From Thalassomonas haliotis (GTDB lineage: Bacteria > Pseudomonadota > Gammaproteobacteria > Enterobacterales > Alteromonadaceae), in assembly GCF_028657945.1 (NCBI RefSeq), contig NZ_CP059693.1:1736001-1800000 (forward strand): a DNA stretch of 64,000 bases, read 5' to 3'. The notes beneath the pieces were generated by a model. The model did no database searches, had not been told where the DNA came from, and saw nothing but the letters and a program-made list of their open reading frames with translations. This document shows positions 52,314 through 60,397 of the stretch, piece by piece. Position numbers and translations under genes: made by a program. Position 1 is the stretch's first letter. Each line of letters begins with the position of its first letter.

Positions 52314-53240
52314 ATGAGTGATAGGAAAACAAATAAAGAGATTAATGAATATGGCATAAAAGAGCTCATTTTTCTTTTATGGCAGAGTAAAATCTTTATT
52401 ATTGCAATGACTTTGGTATTTGCCGTCGCTTCTGTGGTTTATTCCATAGGGTTGCCGAATAAATATCTTTCAGAAGGGGTTTTTTCTTATGGTAAATCAA
52501 CTGATGGTGACATGTCTTCTTCTCTTTCCCAGCTTGGCGGTCTGGCAAGTTTAGCCGGCATTTCATTAGGAAAAAACGGCGGTGCAAATGAACAGCAAGT
52601 AGATATGGCGCTGCTGAAATCTCGTCATTTTATTTCATTTTTTATTGAAAAGAATGACATACTCATTCCCTTATTTGCAGGGGAAGAGTGGGATCCTAAC
52701 ACGAATAAATTGCTACTAAACCCTGAAATCTATGATGCTGAAAAGCAGGAATGGGTCAGGCCGATGAAATTTCCTTTTGAAAGTAAACCTTCTGCACAGG
52801 AAGCGTTTTTGGCATTTCAACAATTGCTTGTGGTTGCGGAAGATAAAAAAACAGGTTTGATTACGGTCAGTCTTGAATTCTTGTCACCTGCGCTTTCTTA
52901 TCAATGGCTTAATTTATTTATCTCGCAATTTAACGAGTTTGTCAGAAGCCGTGAACTCAAAGAGAGTGCCTCAAAAATTGCCTATTTAGAGCAGCAAGCC
53001 AAAGAGGCCAGCAATGCCAATATGCAAACCGTCTTCTTTAGCTTGATGGAGCAAGAACAAAGAAAAATGATGCTGGCAAATGTTTCGCAGGAATACGTAC
53101 TGAAGATGGTCGACCCGGCGATAGAATCACAGGTTAAGTCATCCCCCAAGCGCGCGTTAATATGTGTTGGCGGTACTATATTTGGCATGTTTATTTCTAT
53201 CATATTTGTGTTAATTCGCCAGTTTTTGAAGTCTGAGTAA
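52314..53240 (+). CDS. Wzz-like chain-length determinant protein
   Basis: This 308-aa inner-membrane protein has transmembrane helices near both ends: residues about 22-42 (KIFIIAMTLVFAVASVVYSI) and 280-303 (ALICVGGTIFGMFISIIFVL). A periplasmic coiled-coil domain lies between them, with a Pro/Gly-rich motif before the second helix (AIESQVKSSPKRALICVG). The conserved SSLSQLGGLASLAGISLGKN segment is typical of the Wzz/PCP family. It has no C-terminal kinase domain, so it is a PCP1-type (Wzz) rather than a Wzc-type protein. It sets chain length of the surface polysaccharide with the polymerase. Confidence 0.88.
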   Translation: MSDRKTNKEINEYGIKELIFLLWQSKIFIIAMTLVFAVASVVYSIGLPNKYLSEGVFSYGKSTDGDMSSSLSQLGGLASLAGISLGKNGGANEQQVDMALLKSRHFISFFIEKNDILIPLFAGEEWDPNTNKLLLNPEIYDAEKQEWVRPMKFPFESKPSAQEAFLAFQQLLVVAEDKKTGLITVSLEFLSPALSYQWLNLFISQFNEFVRSRELKESASKIAYLEQQAKEASNANMQTVFFSLMEQEQRKMMLANVSQEYVLKMVDPAIESQVKSSPKRALICVGGTIFGMFISIIFVLIRQFLKSE

Positions 53241-53245
53241 CTAGT

Positions 53246-54157
53246 ATGTCGAATTATCAAAAAAAACCATTTTTTTCCGTCATTATTCCGACATTTAATC
53301 GTGCTGGTATCATTAAGAATGTGCTTCAGAGCGTATTGAACCAAACAGAACAAGATATGGAAATTATTGTTGTTGATGATTTTTCTCATGACGTTGAACA
53401 ATTGAGTGAAGTCATTGGCCGTTTTTCTGATAATCGCATTACCTTAGTGCGACATAGTAAAAATAAAAATGGTGCCGCCGCCAGGAATACCGGTATAGAG
53501 CATGCCAGTGGCCAATACATCAGTTTTCTGGATTCTGATGATATATGGCCGAAAGAGCGGCTGGCCAAAGTCAGAGCAGAAATAGAAAGAGCAGGGCAAG
53601 ACGTAGAAAATTATGTCTTTTATGGGCAAGTAGAAATCAAGTCTATGAAGCAAAAGTCAGGTACGGTTAAGCCTCAATTCGGGATTGGCGAGATGAGTTT
53701 TTCTGAATATGTTTTTGTTCATGGCGGGCTTATTCAAACTTCAACCATCACCTGTCGACGTGAAATAGCAAACCAGATAGGGTTTGATGAACGCTTTATC
53801 CGTCATCAAGATTATGATTTTTGCCTGCGTGCACAAGCTGCAGGTTATCAGTTTCATTTTGTGCCTTCGATATTATCATATTGGATCACCTCGCCCGGGT
53901 TGTCGGTTGTATCCAAAGGAGCCAATGTTGATTTCTGTACTTTTTGGCTTAATGAGATGAAGCAGCATTTTACATCAGCCGCCAGTAGTGCCTATCGATT
54001 AAAAGTGATCGTGCCTATTGCCGTTCATTCCGGACGTTATAAGGATGCGTGTGCGCTTTTTCTTGGTAATTACCGGTGTGTGCCTGTGCGTGTAGTGATG
54101 ATGTCTTTATTTCAGTCAGGGAAAAACTTAGTAAAAAGAATGTTAGGCAAATTATAA
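53246..54157 (+). CDS. Glycosyltransferase family 2
   Basis: This 303-aa GT2 enzyme shows FFSVIIPTFNRAGIIKNVLQ and SVLNQTEQDMEIIVVDDFSH in the N-terminal fold. NGAAARNTGIEHASGQYISF and LDSDDIWPKERLAKV contain the DxD equivalent, and the acceptor motif is IGFDERFIRHQDYDFCLRAQ. The start is 5 bp after wzz, and its last base overlaps the next gene start (TAATG), so it is translationally coupled on both sides. The sugar is unknown. Confidence 0.93.
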   Translation: MSNYQKKPFFSVIIPTFNRAGIIKNVLQSVLNQTEQDMEIIVVDDFSHDVEQLSEVIGRFSDNRITLVRHSKNKNGAAARNTGIEHASGQYISFLDSDDIWPKERLAKVRAEIERAGQDVENYVFYGQVEIKSMKQKSGTVKPQFGIGEMSFSEYVFVHGGLIQTSTITCRREIANQIGFDERFIRHQDYDFCLRAQAAGYQFHFVPSILSYWITSPGLSVVSKGANVDFCTFWLNEMKQHFTSAASSAYRLKVIVPIAVHSGRYKDACALFLGNYRCVPVRVVMMSLFQSGKNLVKRMLGKL

Positions 54158-55335
54158 TGAAGCCGTATGCAGATTACTTCAACTGGGAGGGGATGCTCTT
54201 AGCCGGTTTATATGCTTTGCTACTGCTGTTCATTTTATGGGGAATATCTGCAAGACTGCTTAACAACCAGCGTGAACGAATAATTACTTGTATTGGCTTT
54301 ATCTTCCTTTGTCTCTTTTCAGCATTTGCAGCCTGCTCTTCGCTATTTCCTTACTTTCCGGATACCATTATGTTTGCGGAGCTTGTGGAATTAAATGAAA
54401 ACCACCACCAAGCTTTAGGTGTCATATTATATTTCATGGTGAGCTTGCCATTACGATTGATATCGTTTTTTCAAATTGAAGTTTACTTGGTTTTTCAACA
54501 GTTTATTTTTGTTCTTGCTTTGTTGTTTTTATGGCAGGCATGGAAGATACATAGCCAACAGAAAAATGCCTATCCGGGTATGTATGAAATTTTTTTCCTG
54601 CTGGCATTGTTGTATCCGTCAACCTTGCTTTTTATAACCATTCCACTGCGTGAATTTATTCAAATTCTGGGTTTTTGTATTTTTTTATATGGTCTGGCCA
54701 AATTTATTTATTTCAACAAACTGGGCTGGATGGTAATTGGCGGAGTGATCACGCTGTTTGTCAGGCCGCAGCTGGTAATTTTTTACCCGTTTCTTATTTT
54801 ATTAGCAAAGCATAAAAACCTGTTAAAACTGGGGATTTATGGCTTGGCAGCTTTGCCTTTTGCTGTGCTTTTATTTGAATCTATTGCCCGCTATAAATTT
54901 AAAGTTTCCTGGTTTGCCTATGTAAGGAATGCCGGGGTTAAACGCTATTATGATTCAGGTATGACCTATGGCACAGTGGAATGGGATAATTTTGGCGATG
55001 TTATTTTAGATATACCGGTATTAGCGTTGCAATTTATTTTATCTCCTTTGCCTATTTTACATTCTGTAAACCCTTTGAACTTACTGATGCTGTTTCTGGA
55101 TTTATGCTTTGTACTGGTTGTGCTCTTCGGGGCTTTTTCGGTCAAAAAGTCGATCAGCGGTTTGCATATTAAGTTATTTTTGTTTTCGGCTGTGCTTTTT
55201 TCTGTGTGGGAGTTTTATATCGGCGGAGCGGTAAGGCATCGTTACCCTTTGGTTCTGATGTTGATACCTATTGCAGGTATGTATTACAGCATTATTCTGA
55301 GTAACCTTTTGTCCTCTCGTTTTAGCCGGAAGTAA
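54157..55335 (+). CDS. Polytopic membrane protein, Wzy-like polymerase candidate
   Basis: I start at ATG 54157 overlapping the upstream stop (392 aa); a start inside the upstream gene would give a Cys-rich leader and is rejected. About 9-11 hydrophobic helices are visible, with a large periplasmic-looking loop around residues 240-290 (RYKFKVSWFAYVRNAGVKRY). No named domain is recognisable. Position after a flippase, Wzz and glycosyltransferases, with many helices and few charges, is what a Wzy polymerase shows. EpsG-like proteins are an alternative. The call is from context and topology only. Confidence 0.55.
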   Translation: MKPYADYFNWEGMLLAGLYALLLLFILWGISARLLNNQRERIITCIGFIFLCLFSAFAACSSLFPYFPDTIMFAELVELNENHHQALGVILYFMVSLPLRLISFFQIEVYLVFQQFIFVLALLFLWQAWKIHSQQKNAYPGMYEIFFLLALLYPSTLLFITIPLREFIQILGFCIFLYGLAKFIYFNKLGWMVIGGVITLFVRPQLVIFYPFLILLAKHKNLLKLGIYGLAALPFAVLLFESIARYKFKVSWFAYVRNAGVKRYYDSGMTYGTVEWDNFGDVILDIPVLALQFILSPLPILHSVNPLNLLMLFLDLCFVLVVLFGAFSVKKSISGLHIKLFLFSAVLFSVWEFYIGGAVRHRYPLVLMLIPIAGMYYSIILSNLLSSRFSRK

Positions 55336-55655
55336 AGGTATCGGCACTGAAAAAGCAGCGATAAGTCTATTTGTTTACCCTAAATGCAGTTGAGTTATTT
55401 TTGACCAGGTATCGCGTGGAGGTTTTTGATTATCTTTGTTGCCACAGTCGGCTTGATGTTGGCATTCTTTATGTGAGGGCGAAAGTATTACGGTTAACAA
55501 ATTTTTTATTCGCATATAACTAAGGTGTTATAGCGCTTAACAGGGTTTTGCCTTGGAATTGCCTGTATAGTGATATAGAATAACCGCGAATAAATTGTGC
55601 TGTGCTGCAATTACTCCTTATCCGTTATTCTTTATTATCTGGCTGATCAAATTTC
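55336..55655. other. Intergenic region, nothing identified
   Basis: These 320 bp separate the polymerase candidate from the next glycosyltransferase. I see no gene, hairpin terminator or named motif. A promoter for the following genes probably lies here, but no clear -35/-10 pair stands out. Confidence 0.3.
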
Positions 55656-56441
55656 ATGCTTACTTTTGTAATATCCACACTTAATGATGGGCTTAGCAAT
55701 ATTCAATTGCCCCCCGAAAAGCCAAACGTATGGTACACCATTGTTCACCAATATACGAAAGACTATGATTTTTCGGGATTGGAAGCGAATCCGGTACTTA
55801 AATCCAGAAATGATCTCAATTATTATGAGTTGCAAGGTAAAGGTTTATCAAAAAGTAGAAATTATGGCTTGAGTAAGGTCAGAACCCGGTATTGCTATAT
55901 TCTGGATGATGATATCGCCCTTATGGAGCATGCCCAGGAAGAAGTTATTGCAGCATTCGAAAAAAATATCAATGCCGATATTATTACTTTTCAGCATAGT
56001 GATGAATTCGGTAAGCTGAAGAAGAATGCCCGTTTAAAGGCTTTTTTTCATAACAAGTTTACTATTGCACGTGTTGCATCTATTGATATTGCGATCAAGG
56101 TCGACTCTCTTAGAAAGCATAATTTGCTGTTTGACTCTGCTTTTGGCCTGGGAACCGACTTACCTTCTGGAGAGGAGTTCATTTTTTTAAGTGATTGTTT
56201 AAAATCTGGATTAATAGTATTAAATTCAGCTGCGGTGATTACTAGCCATCCCCAGGAAGCTTCTGGTATCGACTTTGTATCGAACCGGGAAAAAATACTT
56301 GCGAAAAGAGAAATGTTCAAAAGAGTGACGGGAAAGAAAATTTCAATGATGATGGTATTGTTTTACATTAAAAAATTGCCTTCAATCATATCCCGAAATA
56401 AATTTCGCACTTTTACTAAAACATATTTTTCTTTGCGTTAA
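55656..56441 (+). CDS. Glycosyltransferase family 2-like protein
   Basis: The product is 261 aa from ATG 55656. The start LTFVISTLNDGLSNIQLPPE and GLSKSRNYGLSKVRTRYCYI lead to the metal site LDDDIALMEHAQEEVIAAF (about 88-106), a GT-A-type arrangement. The acceptor half has DSAFGLGTDLPSGEEFIFLS, which resembles the galactosyl/other GT2 motif with an Asp-Glu-Glu arrangement. It has no membrane segment. The sugar is unknown. It lies 25 bp before an ATP-grasp gene, with which it may be co-transcribed. Confidence 0.8.
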   Translation: MLTFVISTLNDGLSNIQLPPEKPNVWYTIVHQYTKDYDFSGLEANPVLKSRNDLNYYELQGKGLSKSRNYGLSKVRTRYCYILDDDIALMEHAQEEVIAAFEKNINADIITFQHSDEFGKLKKNARLKAFFHNKFTIARVASIDIAIKVDSLRKHNLLFDSAFGLGTDLPSGEEFIFLSDCLKSGLIVLNSAAVITSHPQEASGIDFVSNREKILAKREMFKRVTGKKISMMMVLFYIKKLPSIISRNKFRTFTKTYFSLR

Positions 56442-56466
56442 TCAAAAAGGGATACGAGAGTAATTA

Positions 56467-57327
56467 ATGAATCAACTGTTACAGATTTTAAAGCTTATTC
56501 CTCTTAAAATAAGGGTTTCCCTGTATTATTTCTTTAAATTCCGTCGGTTGCTTAACTTTAAGCAACCCAAGCGGTTTAGTGAAAAAATTCAAATCAGAAA
56601 ACTGAATCTTCTTCCTGAATATACGCAATTATCAGATAAGTTTTTAGTAAGGAAGTTTGTTGAAGCCAGGGTAGGTAGTCAATATTTGATCAATTTAATT
56701 GGTGTTTATGATTGCATATCTGAGGTTGACTTTGCTCTTCTGCCGGAAAAATTTGTTATTAAAACAAATCATGGTAGTGGTCATAAACATCTTGAAATAG
56801 TTAAAAATAAAGCTGATAAGGATATAGAAATATTGCGTAGAAAGTTCTTCAAGGCAATAAAAGAGGATTATATCGGGGCATTGCTGGGGGAAAACCAATA
56901 TGATGCTATTAATCGAAAAGTTGTTATTGAAGAATTAATTGAAAACGGTGAGCACGATTTAGAAGACTTTAAATTTCACTTGTTTAATTCGCAATCGGGA
57001 TTTATCCAAATAGATGTCGATCGCTTCAAAAATCACTCCAGAATTTTGTATGATCTTGATTTTAATCCCATTAACTGTAGCTTGGAGTATCCCAAGGGAA
57101 ATTATCAGTTACCGCCAGCTGAACAGTTGGCGCAATTAAAGCAGATAGCCATCAAACTCTCTGAAGGATTTGACTATGTCAGGGTAGATTTATACCTAGT
57201 GAAAGGGAAAATCTATTTTGGAGAAATGACCTTTACACCAGGCAGTGGTTTTGAACTTTTTACCCCAGAAGAATATGACCTAAAGTTTGGTCAGATGTGG
57301 CAGCAAAAGCAGCAGATGTTAATTTAA
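56467..57327 (+). CDS. TupA-like ATP-grasp protein of the polysaccharide locus
   Basis: This 286-aa protein belongs by sequence pattern to the TupA-like ATP-grasp family. NFKQPKRFSEKIQIRKL is the usual N-terminal segment, the ATP-binding stretch is KFVIKTNHGSGHKHLEIVKN (about 98-117), and VVIEELIENGEHDLEDFKFH follows. The C-terminus FDYVRVDLYLVKGKIYFGEM with TFTPGSGFELF carries acidic metal ligands of the ATP-grasp site. Family members are found in capsule and teichuronic-type loci, where they are thought to ligate an amino or carboxylic group onto a glycan. The exact substrate here is unknown. Confidence 0.82.
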   Translation: MNQLLQILKLIPLKIRVSLYYFFKFRRLLNFKQPKRFSEKIQIRKLNLLPEYTQLSDKFLVRKFVEARVGSQYLINLIGVYDCISEVDFALLPEKFVIKTNHGSGHKHLEIVKNKADKDIEILRRKFFKAIKEDYIGALLGENQYDAINRKVVIEELIENGEHDLEDFKFHLFNSQSGFIQIDVDRFKNHSRILYDLDFNPINCSLEYPKGNYQLPPAEQLAQLKQIAIKLSEGFDYVRVDLYLVKGKIYFGEMTFTPGSGFELFTPEEYDLKFGQMWQQKQQMLI

Positions 57328-57589
57328 TTAAAACAGTCGTAGTGTTTAAGGTCAGATAAGGGCAAGTTAAACCTTCTATGTTAAAACTATTATCGTTTAT
57401 GATGAGTGCTTACCGCTATAGATATGGTTAATTTAACAATCTTGCCTTAAAGGTTATAAGTTTAGAGGTTGTGTCCTGGTGGGGTTAAATTATTTGATAA
57501 ATAAAGATGATAATTCACAATGAGCGCTGGTTTTTAGATGCTGTTACCCCGGCAAACAACCTATTTTATAGAAGTGTGTTTAAGAATAT

Positions 57590-58354
57590 ATGAATAAAAC
57601 AAAACCAGAAATATCTATCATAATGGCGACATATAATTCCGCCAAATATATTGAAAAATCTATAGAATCGATTCTTAATCAGACCAACTCAGATTGGGAA
57701 TTAGTGATCACTGATGACAGCTCAACAGATGATACATTCCAAATATTGGAGTCATATCAAAGTAAATATGACAATATTCATGTGCTGAAAAATAAGGTCA
57801 ATTCCGGAGCCGCTGTTGCAAGAAATAGTTCTCTTAACCAGGCAAAGGGGAGGTTTATTGCTTTTTTAGATTCTGATGATCTTTGGCATGAGAATAAATT
57901 ACAGCGGCAAATAGCCTTTATGAAAAAATCTCAAAGCGCTATGACTTTTACCAGCTATGAAATTATCGATGAAGCCGGCCAAGCGACCGGTAAAAAAGTT
58001 GATATTAATATTCCTAACAAGATCGATTATAGGGATTTATTAAGTAAAAAAGCGACTTTTGGCTGCTCAACCGTGATTGTTGATAAAAACATTACCGGTG
58101 ATTTCATGATGCCCTTACTGCGTACCGGGCAGGATTTTGCTACTTGGTTGTTAATATTGAAAAAAATAGACTTTGCTTTGCATTTTCCTGAGGTGTTGAC
58201 GAGTTACAGAATTACTCCCGGTTCAATTTCCAGGAATAAATTTAGTAAGGCAAAAAGACAATGGCAAATTTATAGAAAAATAGAACAACTTGGCTTTTTA
58301 GAATCAAGTAGGCATTTTGTCAATTATGCTATTCGTGCCGTATTAAGAAAATAA
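57590..58354 (+). CDS. Glycosyltransferase family 2
   Basis: This 254-aa GT2 enzyme has ISIIMATYNSAKYIEKSIES, ILNQTNSDWELVITDDSSTD, the conserved SGAAVARNSSLNQAKGRFIA and FLDSDDLWHENKLQRQIAFM, an unusually clear GT2 N-domain. The acceptor half is short (RTGQDFATWLLILKKIDFAL) and the protein ends with a basic, Lys/Arg-rich stretch. It is the last gene of the polysaccharide run before the insertion sequence and follows a 262-bp gap with nothing else identified. Confidence 0.92.
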   Translation: MNKTKPEISIIMATYNSAKYIEKSIESILNQTNSDWELVITDDSSTDDTFQILESYQSKYDNIHVLKNKVNSGAAVARNSSLNQAKGRFIAFLDSDDLWHENKLQRQIAFMKKSQSAMTFTSYEIIDEAGQATGKKVDINIPNKIDYRDLLSKKATFGCSTVIVDKNITGDFMMPLLRTGQDFATWLLILKKIDFALHFPEVLTSYRITPGSISRNKFSKAKRQWQIYRKIEQLGFLESSRHFVNYAIRAVLRK

Positions 58355-58503
58355 TTGCCCGCGGGATAATTTAAGTCAGGGGATGAATTGCTTTAGGCAG
58401 ATCACAGTATGTGTCAGAACAAGACTTCCTGGCTTGATTAATACTCCTGTGGAGCAAACCACGAAAGCCTGATTAAATGTGGACTGAGCTAGCAGGCTAT
58501 TGC

Positions 58504-59997
58504 CTGTTTCTTATACACAAATTTTGTTAGTAAAATTGAGGTAAGTGTGATCTAATCTCTCCTTTTGCGAGCACACTCAATGTTTACGGAAAATCATGAA
58601 GCTTGGGCAAAGTTGCTATTTGGAGATGCTGATTTAGGGGATCTTAGAAGAACAAAGAGACTTGTTAAAATCGCAGGCGATATGGCAGCTAATGTTGGAA
58701 GTTCTGTAGTTAAAGCAAGTGCTGATGTTGCCGCTATTGAAGGCGCATACCGGCTAATCCGTAATCCTTCCATCAAGGCTGAAGATATCGCTCATGCCGG
58801 CTTCCTAAAAACAGATGAAATAGTGGCACAACGCCCATTAGTTCTCGCCATCCAAGATACCACCGGCTTAAGTTTCAGGCACTCTATTTGTGATGAATTA
58901 GGTGAAGTGACTTCTGCAGGTAAAGACTGCAAAAGCAGTAAAGGTCGTACTTTATTTGCTCATTCAACGCTAATGATAGATGCCCAGTCAGAGAGAATAT
59001 TAGGACTGGCCAACCAAGATTATGCTTACCGGGAAAAAAAGATGACCGGTAAAGCACACGACCTTCAATGCAGGCCACCTCAAGAAAAGAAAAGCTTCAA
59101 ATGGCAGAAGAACATTGAAGTATTAGCTAACAGAATGGATTCAAAAGATAATGTCATTGATGTCTGTGACAGGGAAGCGGATATTTATGAGTACCTTGAT
59201 TTCCAGTTATCAAAGGGTCATCGGTTTCTGGTTAGGGCAACCGAAAATCGCACCTTAAATAATCCTGCCGGCAAACTAAAAGATGCCTTATCTGAAATGG
59301 TGCCTGAGGATTATTTTACGATTGAAATCAAACAAAAAGGGGCACGTAAAGCACGTACTGCTAATATAGGGCTTAGTTATAGAAACATCACACTTAAAAG
59401 ACCGCAGAAAGCAAGAGGCTCTAAAGAAATATCACTAAATATGGTTGTCTGTCGGGAAGACTGCACGGACGAAGCAACAGAAAATCTCCACTGGATATTA
59501 TATACATCAGAGCCTGTTAACAGTGCTGAGCAAGCAAGGAAAATAGTCAGGTACTATGAACTTCGCTGGCGCATAGAAGAATTCCATAAAACATGGAAAT
59601 CAGATGGTGCACAAGTAGGCAAGTTACGAATGCAAAGCCGCGAAAACTTCAAAAGAATAGCCGTTATATTAGCCTTTGTTGCTGTCAGGTTTTTACAATT
59701 CCAAGAATTAATAAAAGATAAAGAGGAAGCTCAAAAGGTTCCCTGTACAAGCTGTATGAGCCAGCTAACATGGAAACTCTTATGGAAGAAGACGGAGAAA
59801 AATAAGAAGCTACCCATTCAGCCACCATCGTTATATTGGATGTATTATGCCATTGCAAGGCTTGGGGGTTGGTATGACAGTAAGCGGACTGGTCGTGTTG
59901 GGGTTAAAGCACTATGGTCAGGGTGGATTAATCTGATGGAGCTAGTTGAGTCTTTAGAATTACTGAAAGAGTTAAATGATTTGTGATCAAGAGACAG
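58504..59997 (+). mobile_element. IS4-family (IS50/Tn5-like) insertion sequence, complete
   Basis: This 1494-bp element is flanked by perfect 9-bp direct repeats GGCTATTGC (58495-58503 and 59998-60006), the target duplication typical of IS50 and Tn5. The left end CTGTTTCTTATACACAAAT resembles the Tn5 outside end (CTGACTCTTATACACAAGT). The right end, read inward, is CTGTCTCTTGATCACAAAT and resembles the Tn5 inside end (CTGTCTCTTGATCAGATCT). The two ends match at 15 of 19 positions. It carries one transposase gene, whose stop codon lies inside the right end. Both ends, the intact gene and the perfect duplication suggest a recent insertion into an intergenic region. Confidence 0.95.
58580..59986 (+). 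CDS. IS4-family transposase (Tn5-like)
   Basis: I start at ATG 58580 (468 aa); a TTG at 58565 would add five residues. The N-terminal DNA-binding domain is helical (ADLGDLRRTKRLVKIAGDMA, AAIEGAYRLIRNPSIKAEDI). The DDE catalytic core shows the first Asp in LVLAIQDTTGLSF, the second in VIDVCDREADIYEYLDFQL and the Glu in YELRWRIEEFHKTWKSDGAQ, the Y-R-E-K type signature of IS4 transposases. The C-terminal dimerisation region is complete. The length is close to Tn5 Tnp (476 aa). All catalytic residues are present, so it is probably active. Confidence 0.95.
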   Translation: MFTENHEAWAKLLFGDADLGDLRRTKRLVKIAGDMAANVGSSVVKASADVAAIEGAYRLIRNPSIKAEDIAHAGFLKTDEIVAQRPLVLAIQDTTGLSFRHSICDELGEVTSAGKDCKSSKGRTLFAHSTLMIDAQSERILGLANQDYAYREKKMTGKAHDLQCRPPQEKKSFKWQKNIEVLANRMDSKDNVIDVCDREADIYEYLDFQLSKGHRFLVRATENRTLNNPAGKLKDALSEMVPEDYFTIEIKQKGARKARTANIGLSYRNITLKRPQKARGSKEISLNMVVCREDCTDEATENLHWILYTSEPVNSAEQARKIVRYYELRWRIEEFHKTWKSDGAQVGKLRMQSRENFKRIAVILAFVAVRFLQFQELIKDKEEAQKVPCTSCMSQLTWKLLWKKTEKNKKLPIQPPSLYWMYYAIARLGGWYDSKRTGRVGVKALWSGWINLMELVESLELLKELNDL

Positions 59998-60006
59998 GGC
60001 TATTGC

Positions 60007-60397
60007 CTTTAACTTCCTCTGTCTCGAATTGATGATAAAGTACAGCACTTGCTTTTAGAGCGAAAAATGAATATCGCTTTCATCATAAGCATTAACCTTT
60101 TTTCTTGTAACTATGCTGTTGGTAATCCTCATATTTGGAACCGAAGTTAAAAGTAGCAGTTAGGCCACCACTGATGGTGGCCAGCTAATCTTTCCTTTTT
60201 AATACGGATGTGGCTGAATAGCGACCTTTTCTTTGTGTGTTTTATAGCCAACCTTCAGGTTGTAGGCTCTGATAAGACAGTAACCTGGAGGTGGCATGAG
60301 GACTTGTTCTACTCATCAGCTGAGGTAGTTATTGAACCTGTTAACCTTCTCTTGCTAGCGAGTCTTGTCAAAAGTCGATACTCGGCCCCATACCTTA
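60007..60397. other. Gap between IS and LRR gene, with terminator hairpin
   Basis: A perfect 8-bp hairpin GGCCACCA-CTGA-TGGTGGCC (60163-60182), followed by AGCTAATCTTTCCTTTTT, looks like a Rho-independent terminator. It may serve the transcripts converging from both sides. A 97-codon + strand frame at 60208-60501 overlaps the end of the LRR gene and lacks any recognisable domain, so I do not call it. Nothing else is seen. Confidence 0.5.
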
